NCBI RefSeq assembly: GCF_042427745.1
Contig: NZ_JBHMFA010000006.1
DNA: 64,000 bases
Source: Algibacter miyuki
GTDB lineage: Bacteria > Bacteroidota > Bacteroidia > Flavobacteriales > Flavobacteriaceae
Direction: 5' to 3' (one strand)
The translations under genes were made by a program, and so were the position numbers. This document shows positions 45,488-54,844 of the stretch, in pieces. Below the pieces are notes generated by a model, which had not been told where the DNA came from, did not search any database, and saw only the letters and a program-made list of their open reading frames with translations. The first letter of the stretch is position 1. Each line of letters starts with the position of its first letter.

Positions 45488-47161
45488 TTATTCAGCCCCT
45501 GGATACCCCGGGTTTTGCTTTAATACTACCTCACGGTTTGCTTCAATTTCATCTGCTGGAATTGGCCATAAGTTAAAATGCTCTTGCATACCTTGTTCCA
45601 TATAATATGGGTTGTATCGATTTACTTGATCGTAAAGTTTACCAAGGCGCATTAATGTAAGGCGTCTTTTTTCTTCTAAACCTAGTTCTCTAGCACGTTC
45701 GTCTAATATATAATCAAGATTTATTTCTGATTGGTTGGCTAAAGAAACATTTGCTCTACCTCTTATAGCATTAATATCCATTACAGCTAAATCAGGTTGA
45801 CTATTTGCTATATAAGCCTCTGCTCTCAATAAATAAGTTTCCGCTAATCTTAACATGTACTGATCTGTATAGGTTACTCCTGCTGAAGATGTTAAAGCGC
45901 TTGGCAGACTACCTGATCGATATAAACCTTCTGGGTGATTATAAGGCGTTGTTACCTTTGAAGGGTAAGCGTAAAACTCTCTTCTTCTTGGTAAAACTTC
46001 TGTAGAATATACATCGGTAGAACCAGCTAGCGCTTCAGAATTACTAGAATCGTAAACACGAACAAAATTATGGTTAGCGTTTCTAATATCGTTAACAAAA
46101 TCAGGGTTGCTAGCATCATCACCCCAAATAGTATTCGAGTAATAAGTTGTTGTAATACCCCAACCAATACCACGACCACCAGTGTAATCTCCTACAGGCC
46201 AAGCGTTAAAGGGACTAAACCTAAGTAATGGAGCAAAGTGTCTTTCAAAGGCATATCCATCACCTCTGCTACCAGATTGTAAACCACCTCCTTGAACGTC
46301 TAGCTCAAATTGAATAACCCATAAGGCTTCTTTATTACCAGAAGTTCTATTTTGGTTTCCTTTTCTAAATAAATCCCAATAAATGTCTCCTGGAGTTTCT
46401 GAAGAACGTGTCCCAAAACGAGATTCTTGTGTACCCATTAAACGTGTATTAGGATCTGCTATTACTTTGGTTGTAGCTGTAATTGCATCTTGGTTTCTTC
46501 CTAAAGCTAAATATGCTTCGGAAAGATAGTGGTAAGCCACTAAGTTTGCAATACGACCATCTTCTGTTTCACTGATACTAGGTAAGTTTTTTGATGCAAA
46601 ATCTAAATCTTCTACGACTTGATTAAGAACAGCTTCTTTAGTTGCGCGTTCAAAATTAATTTTTGGTGATAAAATCTCCTCAGTTACCAGTGGTACTCCT
46701 CCGTAAAGCGTTGCTAAAACTTTATAACTAAACCCTCTAAAAAACCTAGCTTGTGCTAAAATATCTTTAGTTTGAGCTTCGTTCATTGATGATGAAACTG
46801 AACGATCTATAACAGCATTTGCTTCAGAAATTGTTTTGTATAATAAATTCCAGTGCACTGTTGGTATATCACTAGATGGTTGGTAAGCCTGATCCATTCT
46901 ACTATGGCGATGAATACCATTGTTTTCTCCATCGTATACAAGATCTGTTCCGTATAAGAAATCAAACGGACGACTTTCGTCTCTACTGTAGTATTGTCTT
47001 CTTACTAAGTAATACATATTGTTTACAGAAGCTGTAAAATCGGCATAAGTACTGTACGCGTTTGCAGAACTTAAAAAGTCTTCAGGCGTTTCTTCTAGAA
47101 AGTCTTCATTACACGAATAGAATAAAGAGACTATGGCTAAAAATATAAATGTTTTTCTCAT
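45488..47161 (-). CDS. SusD/RagB family nutrient-binding outer membrane lipoprotein (pair 1)
   Basis: 557 aa, normal SusD length, with lipobox LFYSC (Cys 17) followed by NEDFLEETPEDFLS. The conserved helix block is ILAQARFFRGFSYKVLATLY, and the C-terminal block DERARELGLEEKRRLTLMRL takes the place of the usual ERR-E region. It captures oligosaccharide at the surface for the SusC partner, whose stop is 11 bp upstream. The pair has no glycan-binding accessory gene behind it, in contrast to pair 2. Confidence 0.95.
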   Translation of the reverse strand: MRKTFIFLAIVSLFYSCNEDFLEETPEDFLSSANAYSTYADFTASVNNMYYLVRRQYYSRDESRPFDFLYGTDLVYDGENNGIHRHSRMDQAYQPSSDIPTVHWNLLYKTISEANAVIDRSVSSSMNEAQTKDILAQARFFRGFSYKVLATLYGGVPLVTEEILSPKINFERATKEAVLNQVVEDLDFASKNLPSISETEDGRIANLVAYHYLSEAYLALGRNQDAITATTKVIADPNTRLMGTQESRFGTRSSETPGDIYWDLFRKGNQNRTSGNKEALWVIQFELDVQGGGLQSGSRGDGYAFERHFAPLLRFSPFNAWPVGDYTGGRGIGWGITTTYYSNTIWGDDASNPDFVNDIRNANHNFVRVYDSSNSEALAGSTDVYSTEVLPRRREFYAYPSKVTTPYNHPEGLYRSGSLPSALTSSAGVTYTDQYMLRLAETYLLRAEAYIANSQPDLAVMDINAIRGRANVSLANQSEINLDYILDERARELGLEEKRRLTLMRLGKLYDQVNRYNPYYMEQGMQEHFNLWPIPADEIEANREVVLKQNPGYPGAE

Positions 47162-47172
47162 GTTATTTTTTT

Positions 47173-50100
47173 TTAAAAGGTTAAATTAATACCTACTGAA
47201 AGTCCTTTCAATACTGGTCTACCACCAGCAGACAAGCCAGATCCATATAAGTTTTTACTAGGGTCTTGAACTTCAGGATCCCAACCTCTCCATTTTGTCC
47301 AAGTAGCTAAGTTTTTAGCACTAACAAATATGCTTAGATCTTCTATTGATAAACTTTCTAAAACCGATTTATTAAAACTATAGCGTAGGTTTACGTCTTG
47401 TAAACGCACAAAACTTCTATTTTCATAACGACCGGGAGTAATACCAGGTCTAGAGCTAGATAAGGCATTTAATCCATTTGGGTTTTGTGGCGACCAGTAA
47501 TCAATACCACTTAGTACATTTCTATGTAGTGTATTAGCATCTCTGTAAAGGGCATTATCATTTTTAGCTATATAACTATCGTCCCCACCTTGTATTGTGT
47601 TAAAGAAAAAACTAAAAGACAAGTTTTTGTATTTAAATGTATTTAATAAAGATGCTCTAAAATCTGGATCTTTTGTTCCTAAAAAGGTACGGTCATCGGC
47701 CTGAGTAATTTCTCCATCACCATTTTGATCTACAACTTTATACTCTCCTGGATTAAAGCCTCCAACAACGTTTTCTTCTCCAATTTGAACAATACCATCG
47801 TTTTCATAGTCGAAGATGGCATTAATAGATTTCCCTATAAAGAGATTACTTTGAATTAAATCATCCTCTTCACCATCACCATCGGCATCTTCGCCAGTAA
47901 GCGCAAGAATAACGTTTTTGTTTCTTGAAAAATTAGCTGTTGTAGTCCATGTAAAATCTTCTGTACGTATTATATCTCCTGTAATAGAAATTTCTATACC
48001 TGTATTTTTAATAGTACCGACATTGGTTTGAATTTCATCAAAACCAGTTAGATAAGGAATTCGAACAGCGAATAATAAATCGTCTGTTATATTTCTATAG
48101 GTATCTACAGAACCTCTTATTCTATTAGAAAGCATTGAGAAATCGACACCAACATTTAAACCTTTAGTTTTTTCCCATCGTAAATCAGGGTTTGCTAAAG
48201 AGTTTAATTCTTGGCCAAAAGCTGTACTCGAACCATCTCCAAAAACATAAGAAGCTCTTGTCCCAATTCTAGCAAGTGATGAATATCGTTTAGTTTGGTT
48301 ACCGCTTATACCGTAACTAACTCTTGCTTTTAAGCTGTTTATCCAATCTGCATTCTCCAAAAAAGATTCATTAGAAACAATCCAACCTAAAGCTCCAGAA
48401 GGGAAATAAGCTGTCTTTTCATTTTCTGCAAAAGCAGAAAAACCATCTCGTCTTATTGTACCTGTTAAAATATAACGATTATCGAACTTGTAGTTTACTC
48501 TGGCCATTTGGTAATTTAAAGTTTCGGTATATGCTTCAGAGCTAATTTTAGGAATACTACCTACTCCTAAATCGTTATAACCTAATGATAGTCTATCAAA
48601 ACCACTAGCGTATGCATTTGTAAGTTCAAATTGACGTTCTAGAGCACCATATAGTAAAGTAGCACTAACATCATGCTTACCAAAAACACGGTTATATTTT
48701 AAAATATTATCTAGCGTATAATCTCTATAGAATTTAACTTCTTTACCAGCATCTCCTGTTTCTCCAGCTCCGTATATACTGGCACCATAAGCTTTATCAA
48801 CCCTGTAATTGTTACCAAAGTTTAAACGATAAGATAAACCTTTAATAAAAGGCAATTGCATTTCAGAATACATGTTTGCAAAAAAGTAATCATGCCTTTC
48901 GTAATCTTGGGTATTTGATCCCAAAAACGGATTCGTATCCAACGACCCAGAAGGTGTTGCTACTAAGTTTCCATTTTCATCGTAAGGAGTAAATAAAGGA
49001 GCCGCAATAACAAGTTGATACAAATCAGGTTGATCTCCGTCTTTTTTAACAAAAGAACCAAAGGTTTGAATACCAATTTTCCACCAATCTGTAGCATCTG
49101 CATCTAAATTAACACGCATACTTCTACGAGAAAAATTATCGTTTTTAACAAAGCCTTCTTGCTCTGTTAAACCTAAAGAAACAAGATAGCTTATTGATTC
49201 TGATGCACCTGATACACTAAGAAGATTTTCTTGAATAAAACCACCTTGTGTGCCTTGGTCCCACCAATCGTAATCATTATTATTAAACGTACCTGGGTTA
49301 TCTAATGATTCTAGTTTTGGATTAAAATTAGCCCCAGAATTGTTACCAAAATAACCTTCGTAGGCAGGGTTGGGTACTGTATAACCGGATTCTTCGGTGA
49401 ATTCGAACTCATACAATTGTCTATTAAGATAATCAATATATTCGCCTCTTTCCATTGGGCGTAAATCTACTGTAGGCTCAAGAGTCGTATAAGACGATGT
49501 CATGTTTACTTTTGCTTTTTGGTTTCTCTTACCGCCTTTGGTTGTTATCAAAATAACACCATTAGCCGCTTGCGCTCCATAAACTGCTGTAGAACTAACA
49601 TCTTTAAGTACATCAATAGATTCAATATCGTTAGAATTTATAGAAGATAAGGAACCATTGTATTGTATACCATCTAAAATAATAAGAACATCTTTACTAC
49701 CTCCTAAAGTAACTTGTCCACGTATTTCTATAGAAGGCGTAGAACCAGCACTTGTAACCTGACCAATATTTAAGCCAGGAACAGTACCTTGCAGGCTTTG
49801 TACCACGTTTGCATTAGGAGCTTCTTTAAACGCATCAAGATTAGCCCTTGTAACAGCACCTGTTACATCACTTCTTTTTTGAGTACCATAACCAATTACT
49901 ACAACTTCGTCTAGTAAAGAAATGTCTTCTTTCAGTTGAACGTTAATAGTTTGTTTATTATTAACTGGAATTTCGATAGTCTCAAAACCAATATACGATA
50001 CTACAATAGTACTAGAGCCATTGGTTTTTATATTATAAACACCATCAAAATTAGTTACAGCTCCTGTTGATGTACCTTTTACAATTATAGTGGCTCCTGG

Positions 50101-50244
50101 TATGGGTTGGCCATTAACATCGATTACTTTTCCAGACACGGTTATATTCTGGCCAATTACAGTAAAAATGCCCAGTCCAAAAAAGATCATAAATAGACCC
50201 CTTCTTTTATCAGACAGAGAAAAGCATTTCAATAATTTTTTCAT
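47173..50244 (-). CDS. SusC/RagA family TonB-dependent outer membrane transporter (pair 1)
   Basis: 1023 aa. It begins with a long n-region before the signal segment (FMIFFGLGIFTVIGQ). The carboxypeptidase-D-regulatory-like domain is about 35-110 (VSGKVIDVNGQPIPGATIIV), the plug about 120-240 with LDGIQYNGSLSSINSNDIES and TAVYGAQAANGVILITTKGG, then the beta-barrel to KGLSVGINLTF. It imports the oligosaccharides bound by SusD. It is divergent from the hybrid two-component sensor gene across a 368-bp region that carries one AraR-like and one HTCS-type box, so it is the most likely primary target of that sensor. Confidence 0.96.
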   Translation of the reverse strand: MKKLLKCFSLSDKRRGLFMIFFGLGIFTVIGQNITVSGKVIDVNGQPIPGATIIVKGTSTGAVTNFDGVYNIKTNGSSTIVVSYIGFETIEIPVNNKQTINVQLKEDISLLDEVVVIGYGTQKRSDVTGAVTRANLDAFKEAPNANVVQSLQGTVPGLNIGQVTSAGSTPSIEIRGQVTLGGSKDVLIILDGIQYNGSLSSINSNDIESIDVLKDVSSTAVYGAQAANGVILITTKGGKRNQKAKVNMTSSYTTLEPTVDLRPMERGEYIDYLNRQLYEFEFTEESGYTVPNPAYEGYFGNNSGANFNPKLESLDNPGTFNNNDYDWWDQGTQGGFIQENLLSVSGASESISYLVSLGLTEQEGFVKNDNFSRRSMRVNLDADATDWWKIGIQTFGSFVKKDGDQPDLYQLVIAAPLFTPYDENGNLVATPSGSLDTNPFLGSNTQDYERHDYFFANMYSEMQLPFIKGLSYRLNFGNNYRVDKAYGASIYGAGETGDAGKEVKFYRDYTLDNILKYNRVFGKHDVSATLLYGALERQFELTNAYASGFDRLSLGYNDLGVGSIPKISSEAYTETLNYQMARVNYKFDNRYILTGTIRRDGFSAFAENEKTAYFPSGALGWIVSNESFLENADWINSLKARVSYGISGNQTKRYSSLARIGTRASYVFGDGSSTAFGQELNSLANPDLRWEKTKGLNVGVDFSMLSNRIRGSVDTYRNITDDLLFAVRIPYLTGFDEIQTNVGTIKNTGIEISITGDIIRTEDFTWTTTANFSRNKNVILALTGEDADGDGEEDDLIQSNLFIGKSINAIFDYENDGIVQIGEENVVGGFNPGEYKVVDQNGDGEITQADDRTFLGTKDPDFRASLLNTFKYKNLSFSFFFNTIQGGDDSYIAKNDNALYRDANTLHRNVLSGIDYWSPQNPNGLNALSSSRPGITPGRYENRSFVRLQDVNLRYSFNKSVLESLSIEDLSIFVSAKNLATWTKWRGWDPEVQDPSKNLYGSGLSAGGRPVLKGLSVGINLTF

Positions 50245-50378
50245 AAGTTTAATTATTAGTTAGTTTGAATTAAGTTTTTGTAACCGTGCTGTTATAAAAA
50301 AGAGGACAAAATATTAATCGAGAGAAACCGTATTAATATGGTCGTAAACCTAAAATATATACAACAGCACAACATTAC

Positions 50379-50397
50379 AAGTGTAAAAATAACACTT
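50379..50397. promoter_or_regulatory. Predicted AraR operator 4, upstream of susC pair 1
   Basis: AAGTGT (50379-50384), a 7-bp spacer, ACACTT (50392-50397): a perfect palindrome in the divergent susC/HTCS region, 135 bp from the susC start. Confidence 0.72.
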
Positions 50398-50418
50398 ACA
50401 TATATACTAGGCAAGGTA

Positions 50419-50450
50419 TAAATTGGTTAAAAACCACCCCTAAAATGACT
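50419..50450. promoter_or_regulatory. Predicted HTCS operator upstream of susC pair 1
   Basis: TAAATTGGTT (50419-50428) and TAAAATGACT (50441-50450), offset 22 bp or about two helical turns, as AraC-type DNA-binding domains prefer. It begins 22 bp from the AraR-like palindrome. Confidence 0.55.
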
Positions 50451-50612
50451 CTTTTCAGAAACTAAAACTTAAAAAAACCAATAATATCAACGGGTTACAT
50501 GGCTTTCCATATTCATTTAACTTATATTAAATTTAAAGTTTTATATGACCATATTCCTTTGCTTGTTCTTGAAAAAGCCTTAAGTTTGAGAACAGAATTA
50601 ACGATCTTTACT

Positions 50613-53600
50613 ATGAAAGTAATTTTTAAAAAGAGAAATACTAATGAATATATTCGGAATTTAGTTTTAAACTTCATCTTTTTTTTCATTTGTAGTGTTC
50701 CACTATTTGGTCAAGATTCAACACAAAACTATAATTCTATAGACGAAATTTTAACTTTTCATTTACTAGATGTAGAAAGTGGTTTATCTCATAATGTTGT
50801 AAACAATATTGAACAAGATTCTCTAGGTTTTATTTGGGTGGGCACCATAGAAGGGTTAAACCGATATGACGGTACTAGGTTTTCTAAATTTAAAAAAGAT
50901 TACAAAAACCCAGAACATAGCCTAAATAATAATCATGTTTCCCATATAGAAATTGATCGTGGTGGTAATGTATTAATTTCTACCGACGAAGGCCTAAACA
51001 CCTACAACACTAAACATGAAACTTTCAAAGCTTATCAACAAAATCACAAAAAATTAGCTGCCCCCATTAGCTCGTTTGCTATTGGTCCCAATAGAGAACT
51101 TATTTTAGGAACTTCTAATAAAGATTGGGGTTTAAGGTTTATGGATAAAAATGGAAAACTTACAACGCTAAGTCATGAACTTCATAATGAAAATTCCATA
51201 TCGTCAAACTATATTTCAAAACTCCTTGTGCAAGGGGATTCTATCTTATGGATTGGCACAAGTAACTCTGGGTTAAACAAATACAACTACCATACAAAAA
51301 AAATAACACGAATACCTAGTGGAAATAACAGCCTCATTTCTTCGGCAGATATACACACGCTATATAATGATAATGCAGGGAACCTTTGGATAGGCGGCTC
51401 TAATGGTTTACAAATAATAACTGTTAAAGGAGATACATTAAGCTTAAAATCATCATTAAATTATGGTCAAGGGCTTAGTGATGGTAACGTACTGTCTTTT
51501 CAAGAAGACAACCAAAACAACATGTGGATTGGTACGCGTAACGGCGGTCTTAACATTCTAAATATACCTACCTTTCTATCACAACACAAACTTTCTATAA
51601 AATGGTTTCTACCAAAAAGTGATGGCTCTAGTGTTTATAATAGAACTATATCATCTATTAAAAAAGATAGAGATGGTAATATGTGGTTGGGTACAAGCAC
51701 CGGTTTAAATTTTGTTAATCCTAATGGTGAACCCGTAAAGCGTTTTCAAAAAAATGTTGATAATCCCGATGGTTTAGCCCATGACAGAATTGGAGCATTT
51801 GCACAAAAAAGGGATGGCAAAATTTGGATAGGCACCGATGGTGGCGGCCTTAACCTATTTAATCCTAGTACAGGCAAGTTTTCTAACATTAAACACGAAC
51901 CTAACAACAAGCATAGCCTTAGTAATGATTATATAATTGCCTTATTAGATGACTCAAAAAACAGACTTTGGGTTGGCACTTATGGAGGCGGGTTAAATAA
52001 AAGAAACTCAAAAACAGGTAAATACACACATTATCTAGAAGGTACCATAGAAGATGGTAACGACGTTAGAAAAATATATGAAGATGGCCGTGGCCAAATC
52101 TGGATTGGTACCAACCGTGGAGGCTTATATAGGTACATTGAGGCAAAGGACACATTTGAATACATTGAAAGCTTAGGTAAAATAGATATAAGAGATATAA
52201 CCTGTGACGAAAAAGGCTTTTTATGGCTTGCTACCTACGGCGACGGTGTTTTAAAATACAACCCTAAAAACGAAACCTCGGTAGCTTACAATATGAAAAA
52301 CACCGATGGCATGACAAGTGATGTTATCTTTTGTCTACTACATTTAAATAATGGAGATATACTATGTGGAACTCGCTTTGGAGGATTAATTCGGCTGACC
52401 CCTAAAACCTTTAAAGCGGTTAGTTTTACTGAGAATGATGGACTTAGTAACAACACCGTGAGTAGTATAATTATTGAAAACGAAATGAGTATTTGGATAG
52501 GTACTTTTAATGGTATAAGTTACTATAATCCCAATACAAATACTATAGAAAACCTAAATACATTTAACAATATACAACGCAGCGAATTTAATGTTGGAGC
52601 CGTACTAAAAAGCCATAATGGCTACTTGTACTTTGGAGGGAATAAGGGTTTCAATATGTTTAATCCTGAAACACTTGAAAGTAGCATACCTACCTCCCAT
52701 TCTATTGTATTTGAAAACATACAGGTACTAAATAAAAAAGTTAGAGTAGCCCCTAACACTAAAAATGCCATATTACAAGAGTCCATTTCCTACCAAAACA
52801 ATATTACGTTACCACACAACCAAAGCCTGTTTTCAATAAATTTTGCAGTATTAAAATATCCAATTGCCAACAATATTAACTACTCTTATATTTTAGAAGG
52901 CTACCACAAACATTGGATAGAAAATAACAGTAACGGTACCGCGAATTTAAGTAATATTCCGCCCGGTAATTACACCTTAAAAGTAAAAGCAAAATTAGGT
53001 TCAGGTAAAGAAGTATCCAACCAATTACTAGTCACCATTACACCTCCTTTTTGGAAAACAATTCCAGCCTATATTTTATACATATTACTAAGCGCTAGTT
53101 CCATTTACTTGGCTTTAAAGTATTATACCAAACATTTAAAACTAAAAAACTCTTTACTTTTTGAAAAAAAACAACGTCAATTAGAACAAGATTTTAATAA
53201 AGAAAGAATTCGTTTTTTTACAAGTTTCTCGCACGAATTACGAACTCCATTAACTTTAATATTAGGTCCTGTTGATGATATGCTCCAAGAGCTTCACAAC
53301 AAAAAGCATCTAGATAGTATGCGCTTAATAAAGAAGAATGCTACCTACTTATTTCAATCTATTAATAAATTATTAGAATTTAGAAAATCGGAAATAGGCT
53401 TAAGCGATTTGGTGGTAAACAAATACAACCTGCCCCCCATACTAAAACAATTGGTAGAAAATTATGTTTTAATGGCTCAAAAAAAAGGCATAAATCTAAC
53501 ATATTCTATACCTGAAGATAATTTTATTGCTTGGTTTGATCTTGAAAAAATTCAAATTATAGTTAATAACTTACTATCTAATGCCATAAAACACTCAACA

Positions 53601-54770
53601 GCAAAAGGAACCATTAACGTAACCTTAAGTTACGACGAATATTACCTCAAAATTATAGTTGAAGATAACGGTTCTGGCATTCACCCAGACGATTTCAGTC
53701 ATATTTTCGAGTGGTACTATCAATCCAAATCATTACCAAGAAAAAAAGGTTCTGGGATAGGCTTAGCACTTTCAAAAAACTTTGCCGAATTACACAAAGG
53801 CCAATTAAACGTTGAGAGTAAAATTGGAATAGGCTCTACCTTTAGCTTAATAATACCAAGAGATGAGTCTATATTTATTAATAAACCCATAAATAAAGAT
53901 GTAAAACAAGCTTTGGAAGAAGTAGAAATATCTCCTTTAAATCCTTGGGCTCCCGCTTCTGAAAAAATTACTGAAGAAAAAAAGAAAATTAACGTAACCA
54001 TAGACGAAGACAAATTAGTGGTGTTAGTTATTGATGACAACCCCGATATTCTTCAATATTTAGAAGGTGTCTTAGAAAAGAAATATGATATTATTTATGC
54101 TAAAAACGGACAAGAAGGCATAGAAAATGCACTTAAATATGTTCCAGATTTAATTATTTCTGATATTATGATGCCTAAAAAAAGTGGTATAGACCTCTGC
54201 GAGGTTTTAAAAAATGAAACCACTACCACACATATTCCTATTATATTATTATCAGCTAAAAGTAATGAAGAAAGCATTAAAGAAGGCTATGAAACTGGTG
54301 CTGACGATTATATTATAAAGCCATTTAACAGCCAAATTCTTTTGGCTCGAGTGAAAAATTTAATTGATGGTCGTAAATCCTTAAGAAAGTATTTCTTAGA
54401 GCAAGAAGAGCCTATACACTCCATTTCTCAAGATCAATCTAAACTGCTTGATAAGGAAAAAGCCTTTTTAAGAAAACTAGAAACTATTATTTTAAAAAGT
54501 ATTAAATCTGGAAAAGCCAATGTAAAAGATATTACCAATGAAATGGGTATGAGTAGAACCCCTCTTTTTAGAAAAATTAAAGCTATAACAGGAAAAAACA
54601 TTAATGAATATATTACTATGGTGAAGTTAAAAAAGGCCGCTTCGCTTATAAAAAATGAAGATTACTCCATTTCTGAAGCTGCTTTCGAGGTAGGCTACAA
54701 CAGTCCGAAATACTTTAGACAACTGTTTAAAAAGCAGTTTGGCACAGTACCTTCCCAATACAAAAAGTAA
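50613..54770 (+). CDS. Hybrid two-component system sensor/regulator (HTCS)
   Basis: One-protein sensor and transcription factor, about 1385 aa from the ATG at 50613. That start is chosen because it gives a signal/anchor peptide (FFFICSVPLFGQ); the frame is open upstream to 50499. The periplasmic part carries many propeller repeats of the type GxLWIGTxxGGLNxYN (for example GKIWIGTDGGGLNLFNP), then a Y_Y_Y domain. The inner-membrane helix is near 820-842. The histidine kinase has FSHELRTPLTL (His 874), NNLLSNAIKHS and GSGIGLALSKNF. The receiver has DDNPDILQYL and SDIMMPKKSG (Asp 1184). The C-terminal AraC-type HTH (about 1285-1385) has ISEAAFEVGYNSPKYFRQLF. All phosphorelay residues are present. 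It likely senses an oligosaccharide from the target glycan and activates the susC promoters. Confidence 0.95.
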   Translation: MKVIFKKRNTNEYIRNLVLNFIFFFICSVPLFGQDSTQNYNSIDEILTFHLLDVESGLSHNVVNNIEQDSLGFIWVGTIEGLNRYDGTRFSKFKKDYKNPEHSLNNNHVSHIEIDRGGNVLISTDEGLNTYNTKHETFKAYQQNHKKLAAPISSFAIGPNRELILGTSNKDWGLRFMDKNGKLTTLSHELHNENSISSNYISKLLVQGDSILWIGTSNSGLNKYNYHTKKITRIPSGNNSLISSADIHTLYNDNAGNLWIGGSNGLQIITVKGDTLSLKSSLNYGQGLSDGNVLSFQEDNQNNMWIGTRNGGLNILNIPTFLSQHKLSIKWFLPKSDGSSVYNRTISSIKKDRDGNMWLGTSTGLNFVNPNGEPVKRFQKNVDNPDGLAHDRIGAFAQKRDGKIWIGTDGGGLNLFNPSTGKFSNIKHEPNNKHSLSNDYIIALLDDSKNRLWVGTYGGGLNKRNSKTGKYTHYLEGTIEDGNDVRKIYEDGRGQIWIGTNRGGLYRYIEAKDTFEYIESLGKIDIRDITCDEKGFLWLATYGDGVLKYNPKNETSVAYNMKNTDGMTSDVIFCLLHLNNGDILCGTRFGGLIRLTPKTFKAVSFTENDGLSNNTVSSIIIENEMSIWIGTFNGISYYNPNTNTIENLNTFNNIQRSEFNVGAVLKSHNGYLYFGGNKGFNMFNPETLESSIPTSHSIVFENIQVLNKKVRVAPNTKNAILQESISYQNNITLPHNQSLFSINFAVLKYPIANNINYSYILEGYHKHWIENNSNGTANLSNIPPGNYTLKVKAKLGSGKEVSNQLLVTITPPFWKTIPAYILYILLSASSIYLALKYYTKHLKLKNSLLFEKKQRQLEQDFNKERIRFFTSFSHELRTPLTLILGPVDDMLQELHNKKHLDSMRLIKKNATYLFQSINKLLEFRKSEIGLSDLVVNKYNLPPILKQLVENYVLMAQKKGINLTYSIPEDNFIAWFDLEKIQIIVNNLLSNAIKHSTAKGTINVTLSYDEYYLKIIVEDNGSGIHPDDFSHIFEWYYQSKSLPRKKGSGIGLALSKNFAELHKGQLNVESKIGIGSTFSLIIPRDESIFINKPINKDVKQALEEVEISPLNPWAPASEKITEEKKKINVTIDEDKLVVLVIDDNPDILQYLEGVLEKKYDIIYAKNGQEGIENALKYVPDLIISDIMMPKKSGIDLCEVLKNETTTTHIPIILLSAKSNEESIKEGYETGADDYIIKPFNSQILLARVKNLIDGRKSLRKYFLEQEEPIHSISQDQSKLLDKEKAFLRKLETIILKSIKSGKANVKDITNEMGMSRTPLFRKIKAITGKNINEYITMVKLKKAASLIKNEDYSISEAAFEVGYNSPKYFRQLFKKQFGTVPSQYKK

Positions 54771-54783
54771 AGCTTATAAAATA

Positions 54784-54811
54784 AAAATGCGCATTAACAA
54801 ATGCGCATTTT
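54784..54811. terminator. Bidirectional intrinsic terminator
   Basis: AAAATGCGCATT and AATGCGCATTTT pair perfectly (12 bp) around a 4-nt loop between the convergent HTCS and uxuA genes. Confidence 0.92.
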
Positions 54812-54844
54812 ACATACCTAGATTAAATAAAAACTAAATAACCA

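Noticed and set aside
50499..50612. Upstream start of the HTCS gene at 50499
   Set aside because: The extra 38 residues precede a normal signal sequence and overlap the regulatory region; the ATG at 50613 is better.
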